DNA of 64,000 nt from Chondrus crispus. Lineage: Eukaryota > Rhodophyta > Florideophyceae > Gigartinales > Gigartinaceae. Below, piece by piece: positions 49,771-59,944 of the stretch. The stretch is taken from the NCBI RefSeq assembly GCF_000350225.1, contig NW_005178811.1:1-64000 (forward strand), given 5' to 3'. Position 1 is the first letter of the stretch. Each line of letters opens with the position of its first letter. The translations under genes were made by a program, and so were the position numbers. The notes under the pieces are model-generated. The model saw nothing but the letters and a program-made list of their open reading frames with translations. It did no database searches and had not been told where the DNA came from.

Positions 49771-50520
49771 GTGCGAAGAGAATGCTCACTGCCTCGTGCC
49801 CGTGGCTTGCCCGAGCCCACTGCCGCTATCGCTGGCCACACGACGAGCCCATCCGGCATCACGGAATCGGCCTATGCGCCAACAATAGCCCTGTTCTTGT
49901 CTTCGATGCCGCCGACCCGCGGCCGGGGGATCACAATCGCCCGCCAGGGAGCGCCGCAACGCCGCGCTGCCGTCAGTGGCGCTGAAGCATGGCTTTCAGG
50001 CCGTCTTCAAGGGGCACACGAGGACGCATCTAGATGGGACCGTGCTTTTAAACCTGGCGTATGGCGCCGGCTCGGACGAGCTCTCGGCGATGACGTGGGA
50101 GCGACCCTGTGCGAAGGCGTGAGACGTGTGACTCCGCTGCTGGATATATCCCGCGAGGATGCGCGGCGTGTTTGCATGGAGGAAGGGCTGCGCTTGTGGA
50201 AGGACGTGCACGACGAAGATGCCCAGTCTTGGAGGAACGGTTTGTGGAAAAGCGTCATGCCTGTGCTGAGGGAATCCTGGCATGCATGTAAGGGGTAAAA
50301 ATGTCTGGCGAGGAGCGCGGGCTTTCTGAAAGACGAGAGCGAGTACTTGGAAAGGGTGGCAGGGGACGTGCTTGATCGTACGGCGTGCACGCGGGGGCGG
50401 CTTCAGGATCGATCGCGAGCTGGTGCGGAGGGAGAGCGTGGCCGTACAGAGGCGCGTCGTGAGGAGGGCGGTCAAGGAGGACTTGGGCGTCGAGCACGCG
50501 AGGGGCGAAGAGAAGAGAAG
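49771..50520 (+). pseudogene. tilS: tRNA(Ile)-lysidine synthase (tilS) remnant, copy C
   Basis: Same broken TilS sequence as at 25360-26109, here on the plus strand. The 175-codon frame 49771-50298 ends with LLDISREDARRVCMEEG and WRNGLWKSVMPVLRES. An overlapping frame supplies HTRTHLDGTVLLNLAYGAGS, and a third frame supplies FLKDESEYLERVAGD and RRESVAVQRRVVRRAVKED. The shared lesions show that it was copied as a pseudogene. It is flanked on both sides by related GTAACAGATGCTG / CTCTTCGCA..GCCT.TTACAT sequence, so the tilS piece sits between short direct repeats. Confidence 0.6.
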
Positions 50521-51295
50521 GGGAAAAAGAAGAGAATTTCATGACAACACAGAAGGGAAGCCATTGTGGCCGTCCCTTTGTTGAAAAGGGAAAGCTGTGT
50601 GGGAGGTGAACGAGAATCATGAAAACATGCGGAAGCGGACTTGAAGTATTCTAACGTGGTAGGAACAGATGTGTTCGGTTACCTTTCCAACACAGCATGT
50701 ATTGTTGTAGTACCTACTGTTTACGGATGTCTTCAATCCGTCTTATAAAAAGCTGTGTGTTCCTCGCTGTGGTAACAGATGCTGTTACCACAGCATCTGT
50801 TACCACAGCATCTGTTACCACTGCGGAGAGCATGTGCCGTATGTAATAGGCGATGCGAAGAGCATGGTCACTGGCTCACTGTGACAACATGTGGTGCAAG
50901 GAGCATGTACAGAAATGGGACAAGAGGCCAAATCTGCGATTAGAGACATAGATAAGGCTGATGCAAGAAGAGGGTCCAAGAAGAGGATCCAAGAAGAGGA
51001 TCCAAGAAAACGATTTGCAGGAGACCTGACAAGTCGTGGATTACTACCGGTTTGCATGTGCGACCGCAGCATGACGAGGAAACAGTGCCTTCCTGCGATT
51101 CAGCCACAGCCTCGGCACTATTTTTCGTTGATATGCAACTTCACCATCGCTAGTATTCTTCTTGTGTGAAAGCAACATGGTGTGGCAAGCGAGCGTCCCG
51201 TGATGAATCTTTGATGAAATACAGTTCTTTATACATATGAAACAAACACATACTATCTAGACAAACTATGTACCGTACAACAAATTGCTCTTTCT

Positions 51296-52909
51296 TCAAC
51301 TGCCACCATTGGGCTTCCCCTCTGCCTTCTCTCTTCTGGCAAGCTCAGCCCTTGCCCACCGCAAACCGTCGCGCTGCAGTAGATGCCGGATTTCCTGGAG
51401 CATGGAGTGGCCCGGCGGATAGAGCAATCCATGTGCTTTTCCGGTCTCCATTTGCGGTATCTCTGTGCGTTTCGCCTCCTCCTCACGGCTTCTTTTCGCG
51501 TGCTCGTCAGAAGCCCACCGATACGATTCCCAAAACCCATGAGGCTGTGCCCCAACAGAGGCCTGTCGCGAGCCCATCCCGTTGTGACTTGTCCCGTGTC
51601 CATACACGCCTTCCGGGTACCCAGGCGGAATGGCCAACTTGGGGATCGGGGAGGGATGCGATAGACGAGGCGTGTGGGTGGCGTCCGGGGTTGGATCGGC
51701 GGTGTGGTGTGGGGTTGTGTCGTCTAGCTCGGGTGGCTTGCTAGTTTCGACATCAACATCCCATTCTTCTGGTCCCGTACTTTGTGATTCCGGGACGGGC
51801 GATGCACTGAGCGTGAGGTCTTGATCACTGGGAGGATGGGAGGCGCCGGTGTTGCTTTCACCCCCACCATCGCTGTGCTCCTCCGCCATAACTGGAACAA
51901 CCGGGCCAGTTGCGATCGGGCTCCTTGACGGGCTCGGACTTGGCTCTCCCGCCGCTAGGGGCTCGTTCGGAGTTAGACCAATAGTGCCGACAGACCGTCG
52001 CAGAATAGAAATATCTGCGCACTGCAGATACTCTTGTGGGAAGTTATCCCGATCACAGACTTGGCGCCGTTGGTTCACGCCTCCCACGGCTCCTCCTTGA
52101 CCCTCGCACTTTCCCCAATGAGGCCCGTTTCGCCCGCTGAAGAATTCCGCCATGCCCGGCGGGTTGCACCTGCTAGATGTTGACCAAAACCACTGCAGAA
52201 CGCAATGTTCGCAATGCAAGTGATTTGGCAGTCGGTACAACATCTTGTTCCCGCCGAGATACTGCCGACCGTGCATTGTGTTTGGGTCGAACGGCGAACA
52301 GGGCAGGTACCACCGGCCGGGGTAGTGCGAATCAATCGGTGCGCACGCCCGGCTGCGACCATTGTCACAGATCGGGTTCGGCTCCCGCCGCAGTTGGTGA
52401 CAATGGCCATTCCGAAAGCATTGCTCTGAGATCTCGCCCCCACACTTCGACACGTCGCAGACATGGAACTCGAAGAAGCCGCCGTGGTTCGACACCAGAT
52501 TCACCTGCGCTGCTAAGATGCCCCCTTGAACGTGCGTCTGCACGACCATACCACCGAAGTAGTACTTTCCCCCGCGCAGGTGATCTTGCCGGGCCCCTTT
52601 CTCATCCCCGCACACGCCAGCTCTCCAGACGAAATCCCTCTGCAGCGGAAGAAACGGATTCCAGCCCTTCTTTCCGGCCGCCTTCATCTGAGAAGCAACC
52701 GCAATCCCGGAAACGGCCGCCTTTTCGCCCGCCGGAAAATGGGCGAAAGGATCCCGTGGAGCCGAATCGTTGATGCCCTTGACGAATTTGGAGGTAGCCA
52801 GGGCACCGCGTTGATTGGGAACGGCGAGGAGGGCATGACCATGAGGACGGTTTAAAAGCACGGACAGGAGTGCAAACCCTGTAACGAGATAGAGTGTGGC
52901 GACCGACAT
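51296..52909 (-). CDS. Secreted AA15-like lytic polysaccharide monooxygenase, copy C
   Basis: Third copy of the 537-residue LPMO-like protein, start ATG at 52909. It matches copies A and B except for one visible change in the Pro/Ser linker (SPIATGPVV for SPIAPGPVV) and a few silent or upstream differences. Putative brace residues His25 and the NHGG His are kept. It lies in the same orientation as A. The 3' neighbour block is the tilS pseudogene, and the 5' neighbour beyond the duplication is the secreted DUF2135-like gene on the same strand. Confidence 0.85.
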   Translation of the reverse strand: MSVATLYLVTGFALLSVLLNRPHGHALLAVPNQRGALATSKFVKGINDSAPRDPFAHFPAGEKAAVSGIAVASQMKAAGKKGWNPFLPLQRDFVWRAGVCGDEKGARQDHLRGGKYYFGGMVVQTHVQGGILAAQVNLVSNHGGFFEFHVCDVSKCGGEISEQCFRNGHCHQLRREPNPICDNGRSRACAPIDSHYPGRWYLPCSPFDPNTMHGRQYLGGNKMLYRLPNHLHCEHCVLQWFWSTSSRCNPPGMAEFFSGRNGPHWGKCEGQGGAVGGVNQRRQVCDRDNFPQEYLQCADISILRRSVGTIGLTPNEPLAAGEPSPSPSRSPIATGPVVPVMAEEHSDGGGESNTGASHPPSDQDLTLSASPVPESQSTGPEEWDVDVETSKPPELDDTTPHHTADPTPDATHTPRLSHPSPIPKLAIPPGYPEGVYGHGTSHNGMGSRQASVGAQPHGFWESYRWASDEHAKRSREEEAKRTEIPQMETGKAHGLLYPPGHSMLQEIRHLLQRDGLRWARAELARREKAEGKPNGGS

Positions 52910-54180
52910 GATTGAGGAGTGGGAGGGAGGGAGGAGAATGAGGGTCTGCGAGAAGGTGGATGTAGGTGTAGATGGGGTTGTGGGATGGTGCGGAAGGACG
53001 GGAATATGTTTGAGAGGCAAGGTAGGGAGGAATGGGAATGAGTTTGGCGACGTTTGGTGGTTGAGAATGGGATTGTGGAGGGGAAGGGAGGTGAGGGAGG
53101 GAAGCCAGGAGTGATTTGGTGGTTCAACATGCTTTAAGTATTAACTGTCGGCTTTTGGGGGTGTAGCTAGCAGTGTGTGATAAATGCAGATGCCATTGTC
53201 AGGAAGGAGACAAGAGACCAGTGTTTCGAATGCATGTACATGATACTTCGACGAATGGATCGAGCCGGTCGAACCGGTCGAGCCTATCAAAGATTTATCT
53301 GTGATCTATATCAGTGAATGCAAAAGTCGATTGTAAACATGAAATTGCACCACTGCGTGTCGAACAAGTTGTTGAGGATGTGTCGAGCATCGTAGAATGG
53401 AGGATAAATACAAACAGAACGAGTTTGGGGGAGGAGGGGGAAGGTAGAGTGTTTTTTTTTTCAGCTATGTATCGATTTCGAGTGAGGAAGCGAGGGGGAA
53501 AGGTGACGTTGTCAGCTTTCTATCAAATTGCAATGGAGGAACCATTGAGTGGAGGAGTTGAGTTTGGTTCGAAGATCGCCCTGCACTCCAGGTCGTCCTT
53601 TTGCCACACAGTGTCGGTCTGTCAGAGGCATGAGGCAACAAAATAGTGCGTGCATGCGTTTCTATCAAGAAATGAGACGTTAACTCTGGCCAGCGAGTTC
53701 ACGTCCACGCACCACTGCTTTTCTGCATCACACTCTCATGGAAGGCTTGAGGATGTGCCCCCGTCGGCACAATCTATCATTACCAGATTCATATTCCCCA
53801 TTTTAAAAGTTTCATCTCCTCAAAAAGCCACCAAAAACTACAAACAGACACAGCATTCACAATTCACATGTATTTCCTCCCCGGAAACATTCCTTTTATT
53901 TCCCTTTATCACAAAGGCCTTTCCGTCTGCGTCTGCACCTTTTCAGAAACCACTGTTCTTTAATTGCGGCATCTGCTCCATAGGTCTTCAGTGACACACC
54001 TATTCTCAATTGAGTTGGGTGAAGATCAATGGTGGTGAATCACAAAATACCTCCTACAACAGGGTTTGGTCTCAAGTACAGTAGACCGCTCCATCTATTG
54101 AGAAACTCATAAATTCATCGTTCACTGGACTTGTAGAGCAGTGGCTGGCAGAACCACTTCGCGTTGTGTGCATAATTGAA

Positions 54181-54975
54181 GTACTCAATCCGTTATTGTA
54201 AATGCAAGCAAGCATATTAACATTAGCTTGCTGAAACTTTCTTCTTTCACAGTCCCGGAGCGTATAACTGTACGTGTTCTATCCCTACAGCTAAGACATC
54301 GTTATTAAGCCTCATTTCTAGTCTTCTAGTAAAGCCTGCACTATCTGTTATGCGCTGTATAGTTTCTAGTAGCGCAAACTCGATGATTACATTGGTCGCC
54401 ATTTTTGACGTGAAGGTCTAAGGCACATTCAATGCATTTGAAATTGAACTTTTTTTTTCATCTAGTCGTACATGCATGTTATTTAAGGCAGATTCCTTTT
54501 TCCGCTGGAAATCTTGAATATGTAAAGAAACAACTCTGCCCCCGCACACTGAAAGTGCCTTGATGCTTGCCTTAATTCTGCTCGTGAAACATTACGCGGG
54601 TTAACCTCAACCCCCTCTCCTTTACAAAGAGAGTGTCGAACCCGTCGACCATAGTGTCAGAACCAGTTGCCGCTGCCAAGACCTGGGAAGCCCTTGTAAA
54701 ATGGCTACATATGCATGGCATTGGAAAAGAGGTCTATGATACAGATCACGGACAGTTACGCTTAGAATCTCTTCGCACTTTCTAAACTGAACGCCATGTT
54801 TTACTGTACGGTTTCTCTGCTGTGAATTAAAGAACACAACAGGGGGTAACCGAAATTTCATAAAGGAAGGAGCTCGCATCCGCACATACCATCAACAAAT
54901 GCGAGCGGCATATCTAAACATGAACGACCATTTGGCCTCAAATCATGTCATTATAACAGTGTCCACCTAGCTCGT
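54181..54975. other. Intergenic; no gene recognised
   Basis: AT-rich single-copy sequence with scattered short frames. Nothing supported. Confidence 0.45.
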
Positions 54976-55869
54976 CTAGAAATTGAACGCTGCGGTACCA
55001 ACAGTCTCGGGTCCTTCCACGGCGGAGAACTTGCTCTGTTTCACCTTCACAGCACCATTAATCACAACCATCAACTTCCAATTGGTTGGGCGACGCGAAC
55101 ATTTGTTATAATGGATCACTCTCACCTTGTATCTTCCGGTTTCGATGTTAGGGTTCGGGAAGTAGACAACGTTTTCTCTACCGAAGAAAAGGTCGGAATC
55201 CGAATCACATCTGCCAGCGTTGTTGTCGCCGTTCAACTTTCCGTACTCTGTCCTCGTGTTCCTAAAGCTCAAGACGTCCCCATCGGGCTCCTCCACCTCA
55301 AGGTCGAAGTCATCTTGAGAATCCCATGTCAATTTCACTTCAATTGTAGGTGCAGTCGTACGGAAGGCTACGCATTCAGTCCTCCCTGATGCGTTCAGAA
55401 TCCTCGTGGGGCGTCCAGTGGCGTAGTTGATTATTTCATATCTGTTGACGGGTATGATCATGCATTGGTCATGAAGGAATGAATGCTGATTGACACTGCT
55501 TGACAACCTACCGAGGCCTGAATGGGGTAGGGCAGGAACCTTGAATGGCCTGATGTATGTGGAAATAAAGTTTCTCCTCAACCCACGTGGTGACCATTCT
55601 GAAATCGGAACGTAGCGGCCACTGTCAAACACTTGTGCCTCTCCAGTCTTGAGAACCTCACCCACTTTCTGTCCAGGACGACAAATGAAGGGGAGCTGGG
55701 CCGTGCTTGGAGCACCAAGAATTGTGAAAGAGGCCTTTGGAAGCGTGGTTCTATCTCCATCGAAGTTGCACAACCTAAACTTGCAGAAACTTCCACAGGG
55801 ACGCGGACGGGCATTCACAGTAGCAACTGTACATAAAAGGGCCGCGATGAAGAGATTCTTGAGATTCAT
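54976..55869 (-). CDS. Secreted protein with YfaP/DUF2135-like domain
   Basis: ATG at 55869 gives 297 residues; the frame extends 20 codons upstream without family support. A signal peptide (MNLKNLFIAALLCTVATVNA) is followed by a Cys-containing N-terminal part (CGSFCKFRLCNF, FTILGAPSTAQLPFICRP, AQVFDSGRYVPIS). The C-terminal domain, about residues 176-275, reads VKLTWDSQDDFDLEVEEPDG, GDNNAGRCDSD, ENVVYFPN and GRYKVRVIHYNKC. It follows the DUF2135/YfaP pattern (L-W-x5-DLDLxVxEPxG ... ENVxW ... GxYxVxV), a beta-sandwich of unknown function in secreted proteins. A TATTTATA box lies about 120 bases upstream. Partial relatives are at 15583-15897 and 49350-49446. Confidence 0.75.
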   Translation of the reverse strand: MNLKNLFIAALLCTVATVNARPRPCGSFCKFRLCNFDGDRTTLPKASFTILGAPSTAQLPFICRPGQKVGEVLKTGEAQVFDSGRYVPISEWSPRGLRRNFISTYIRPFKVPALPHSGLGRLSSSVNQHSFLHDQCMIIPVNRYEIINYATGRPTRILNASGRTECVAFRTTAPTIEVKLTWDSQDDFDLEVEEPDGDVLSFRNTRTEYGKLNGDNNAGRCDSDSDLFFGRENVVYFPNPNIETGRYKVRVIHYNKCSRRPTNWKLMVVINGAVKVKQSKFSAVEGPETVGTAAFNF

Positions 55870-58275
55870 GCTGACCAGAGTTGGAATGTGAAATTTGAGT
55901 CTCAGCGCTAGCCTCGGCAAGGTAAGCAATCAAGAATGAATGAGATGATGAAGAACTGAAAGATGTTGATGCAAGGACCTCAGCATCGATATTTATACGC
56001 AATTGGAAGTGAGATTGTGGTAGCTACTGAACTCGCTCTGGAGCGTTTCATATGTTGTATGGACATGTCTCAAAATTGTGCACTTTTCTATATGTCTTCG
56101 GAAGACTTTCCCTATAGTCGCGGTGTAAACAAGAATAGTCCATTAAGCAGTCGTGTAATAAATATTAAGGAGGGATTGAAGATAGATTGAAAGCACTGCT
56201 TCGATGGATACACCATTTTATTATGTTAGAGTCAGACATAATAGTTTTACTACGGCATATTAACAAAAGGTTTAGCCTCTCGAGTTAAATGAAATTCCAC
56301 TACGTTCTCCGTAATGCTATTCCGATTTTGGAAGCACGAAGGGTAATGTCGCGTTGTGAAGAACCTATTCCATTTTAGCACTCGTGCGCATCTCTCTGAT
56401 TCTAACGTGATGCATCAGGCATGCGCGGTTGAAGGGTTCATTTTGTGTTATAATCGTTTCTACAACGGATTGATCTTTTCTTGTGGATTAAAGAGCCCTA
56501 TTTCTAAATCCAAACTTAATTTTGTGTAACTATTATATTAGACTCGATAGTAATCATCATCTTTCCGCTGTCTCGGAAGACTGTCCATGATGGACAGGAC
56601 TACGTGGTGATACGAATTCAGAACAAAAGCTGTCTATTGCTTGTAGTGATTGTGAAGGGATGTTCCCTCCGGAGAATGCAAACAAGACAACCAAAAGGAA
56701 TCTCGGGAACTTTGTTACATATCTCTGCTTCCTCTCAAAGAAGGCGTGATATTGAATGAAACCTCATGTGACAGGTGGGGAATCTTCCATCCATGGAGGG
56801 AAGAGCCATGAACGAATGTCATTTTGTAGCAGTTGGTATCCACGACAGAGCACTGGGACATATACTCATAATCGACGAGGGTTCTCAAAGAGATGTCAAG
56901 TCGTCGATGGAGGCATGAACGACCTCGTTTGCAAATCCATTCTAACAACATGTGTCATGATCAATTCGGAGAGGCGTTCTTTCTACCACTGTGTCTATGA
57001 AGACTTTGTGCATGCCCTATTGATAAAGAACAGACATACATCGCATTTAGGGCCTTTAGTCTGGTTTCTCTACTACAGCTGCTCCTTGCAAGTGGTATCG
57101 CAGAATAAAACTTGTTAGAATACACTGCATGAAGCTTTGCGAAGTGGATCACGACACATCTGTGCCAGTTCTAACGCATGAAAGGAAGGTGAGGAACATC
57201 TGCGTGGAAGCAATAATCTTTTAGCGGGCATGCATATTTTCTTATTGCATCTATTAAGCAAAATAGCAGAGGAGGCTTAGTAGAGCTAAACGGGCGGCAC
57301 AGAGTAACTACCAATGGCAGATGTGAGAATAGTGCGTGCATGTGATGCATGGCTTGCTAATTGCTAGGGAGATTGCTAATTTGGTCCAGCTAAGAGTCGT
57401 CAAAAAATATATACGTTTTCGTCCCGGCAAAAACAGGCATAATTCTTGGTGTCGAAGAGATATTGCAGCCAGCACTAACTGAGAGTACAAACGAGACGTT
57501 GCCTCAGCTTCGGCCTTCTGCCCTTTCGATAGCGTACACTTGTCCCAGTACTGTAGCAATATTTCTTCTTGAAGTGAAGTGTTTGTTGTAATCCGATGGT
57601 CTGGCATGAAGCAAGGCGGATTTATTCAGGAAACCGTGCGCTTCTGTAACCCAATACTGTACGTGGTTGGACTAAACCGTGGTGATGACCCTGGGGCGCT
57701 GTAATCGCAAGACCGGCTTTTTCGAATTCAAAAACGACAAAGGCAGCCGCTCTTACCGTACTAACGCGTCTGACTGTTAAGCAATTCATATAGCACTGTT
57801 TTTATGGGACCAACCGGGCAGTACTTCTGCAATGCCCAATCTACTGTAGGATAGCACCCATCTACAGCAACACATTCATTACAGGCATCTTTGTGCCAGG
57901 AAACATGACGATGCCTTGTCTCAAATCTCGCGCGGCAATGAACGTGTCCAGGACCTTCAAATCCGAGTTGCTAGCTAGCAAATCTATCACAAAAAGAAAC
58001 GCTGTGCTATATTCGTTAGTGGATGTCTTTGCTTGCAGCACAAACGCAAAGCGCATTCCGCAAGCGCGCAGGTCTCAAATTCGCTCGAAATTTCATTGTC
58101 ATCAAGGATGAGACAGCACACGGATACATACCCCAACAACGAGTGGCCCTTCGTCATAACAGAGCTCCGATTTGAAACACGCACATGCGGCCGTTCACAA
58201 AAACGCGAAGATCACTTCTCTTGAGACACATTTGACCACGCAGAGACACGACACGGGTTCTCCCTGGAAACTTTA
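55870..58275. other. Long AT-rich intergenic tract; no gene recognised
   Basis: Short frames on both strands (for example 56756-57118 and 57308-57607) show no recognisable motif, and most lack plausible starts. I see no repeats of note. Confidence 0.45.
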
Positions 58276-58995
58276 CAGGGGGGTACCCTATTTAGTGCTA
58301 CCCCGTGTAGCGTGATAAAATAGGCACTAAATCGGGTTTGGCACAAGAACGGTAACTTAACAAGAAGACTGAATATAGTATTTAACTAAGGAAACCCGTC
58401 AAGGTCGTCTGTTTCTGCTTCTTCTGTGGCTTGAGAGCCTCAAATATGATGCGTCTAGCCTTGCGCAAATGTGAAGACGCATCAGGTAGCGAGAGAGCTA
58501 CCGCTGCCGCCTCTAATTTTGAGAACTCATTCGCTGCTTCGATCAAAGAGAGAGAACGAGCCTGACTAGCATTAGAAATCTCCTCCATCACTGTATCTGT
58601 ATGCTCTGCTTCAGTTCGCCCAGATGAAACACATCTAGACCCATCCATTTCCTCCATAATTCTCTCCACCTCTTCTAGAGCTTCTGTTTCCATGGCCTCT
58701 CTGACTTCACTTGAATCCTCTACCATAACCCAACCATTAATATTACTTTCATTTAACGTAGCAATATCAGCGGCATCCCTTTGGTCATTAACATTGCTCA
58801 CATTTGCATTTTTTGCCTGGAGAGATAGGCCCGACATATCTTTTAAAACAGATTCCATGGCGTCCTTCGGGAACACGTTCTTGTATTTTGTGACCAAGGG
58901 CACTTGTTTATCATACCTTTTGGTGTAGAGCCGTTAGAGTAGCACTAAACCGGGACATACACTATATATAGAGGCACTAAATCGGGTACCCCCTG
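58276..58995. mobile_element. pogo/Tigger-type element, 720-bp deletion derivative
   Basis: Terminal inverted repeats are CAGGGGGGTACCCTATTTAG at the left and, read inward from the right, CAGGGGGTACCCGATTTAG. Both are flanked by TA (58274-58275 and 58996-58997), the Tc1/mariner/pogo target duplication. The subterminal motif GGCACTAAATCGGG recurs at about 58324 and 58970, with variants at 58285 (reversed) and 58937. The inside codes only for the tail of a transposase. Confidence 0.8.
58382..58903 (-). pseudogene. C-terminal tail of a pogo/Tigger transposase
   Basis: A 173-codon frame from ATG 58903. It has no DDE catalytic or HTH/CENP-B domain and is acidic and helical in the middle (EVREAMETEALEEVERIMEE). 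It ends KQTTLTGFLS, the PCNA-binding-like QxxLxxF tail typical of Tigger/pogo and JRK-type transposases. The frame is open, so this short protein could still be made and might bind the same partner. More likely it is the 3' end left after internal deletion of the element. Confidence 0.6.
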
Positions 58996-58997
58996 TA

Positions 58998-59216
58998 TTT
59001 ACAACTTGTAAGTAGAGTTTTTTATCATACGCGATATGCACCGTGATTTTAATACAATTCTCAATAAACTCAATTACAGTAGGGGCAAAAGAAGCCATTG
59101 AATTTTTTGAAAAACTCAAAGTATTGCAACCTATCACAGCACTCCGCCTGTCCAGTCCAAATATCCGTCAACAAATAAACATTTACTTGCCACCAAGTAA
59201 ACAGAGCTAAGACCCG
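58998..59216. other. Intergenic; no gene recognised
   Basis: AT-rich, nothing supported. Confidence 0.45.
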
Positions 59217-59361
59217 AAATTTGCAATACGTATGTTAGCCAAATAAAAAGAGATTTCTTAACGTAAGGGCAAAATATGTAAACTGTTCTTCCAACCATAT
59301 GAGTGTCTCTGCGGGTCTAAGAAATCTCTTTTTATTTGGCTAACATGCGTATTGCAAATTT
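59217..59361. mobile_element. MITE-like inverted repeat (44-bp arms)
   Basis: Arms 59217-59260 and 59318-59361 are reverse complements with one mismatch (AAATTTGCAATACG.. to ..GAGATTTCTTA) around a 57-base loop. No coding content. The size and structure suit a MITE or solo foldback. Confidence 0.7.
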
Positions 59362-59379
59362 TGATTTTTGCATGCCAAG

Positions 59380-59418
59380 AAAAGGAAGGCCGTGTAGAGT
59401 CTACACGGCCTTCCTTTT
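59380..59418. repeat. Perfect 19-bp palindrome
   Basis: AAAAGGAAGGCCGTGTAGA and its exact complement are separated by a single G. This is a near-gapless cruciform. It would act as a strong hairpin in RNA from either strand. Confidence 0.85.
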
Positions 59419-59420
59419 AA

Positions 59421-59480
59421 GATAAGCGAGGTTGAAGTCTACGTCTACACTGTAGACGTAGACTTCAACCTCGCTTTATC
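59421..59480. repeat. Near-perfect 29/30-bp palindrome
   Basis: GATAAGCGAGGTTGAAGTCT.. runs to the centre at 59450 and back. There is a one-base centre and one A inserted in the right arm. It directly follows the previous palindrome, two bases away. Confidence 0.85.
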
Positions 59481-59733
59481 TTTTCTTTCATAGAGTACAA
59501 CTCTAGATACCGATTTCATGTAGCTCACCTCAATCATATCACTTTCGTCTGTAAAGCGAAAGTAATGCCATTACAGTATTCTTTTTCACCGTGTTCTTTG
59601 AGTGAACCGAACCCGAGACAGACTTGGCGAACGCAGAGTTCCGCAGCACGTGCTTTTTGACTGCATGTTGCGAAACTCGCAAGTCTTGTTGTTTTCTTTT
59701 GCCAGCTAGGCATAGACCGGGTTTGCTGCCTTC
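59481..59733. other. Intergenic; no gene recognised
   Basis: One short imperfect inverted repeat (ACTTTCG...CGAAAGT, about 59540-59564). Nothing else. Confidence 0.4.
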
Positions 59734-59944
59734 GGGCGTGTCTTAACAGGCTGGTTTTTGCTTTGCCTTGCCCGGTTTTGCCAGGAATACTTTTAAATTC
59801 TTAACAAATACCGTATGCTTCTTAAGCCGTTGCTTTTCTTAAACACATAAATTAAAACGTAGGAGCCACTCATAGCACGCCAAGTCACTTCTTTGGGCAA
59901 GGCAAAGCAAACCGCAGCAAAACGGGGCATGTTAAGACACACCC
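59734..59944. mobile_element. Small MITE with GGGYGTGTCTTAACA ends
   Basis: Left end GGGCGTGTCTTAACA (59734-59748), right end TGTTAAGACACACCC (59930-59944). A second inverted pair inside has TTTGCTTTGCCTTGCCC. No clear target duplication (TTC versus TTA flanks). No coding content. Confidence 0.6.

Larger units (their letters stand above)
49542..54180. repeat. Segmental duplication, copy C (tilS block plus LPMO unit)
   Basis: 49542-50530 is the reverse complement of the tilS block of copy B. 50530-54180 matches copy A in the same orientation, including the terminal 370 bases missing from B. C is therefore the most complete copy. It differs from A and B at a handful of bases that I could see, including one LPMO codon. 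Confidence 0.9.

Noticed and set aside
56756-57607. Open frames of 99-120 codons in the AT-rich tract
   Set aside because: No motif, no consistent composition and no neighbour support. They are treated as chance frames.
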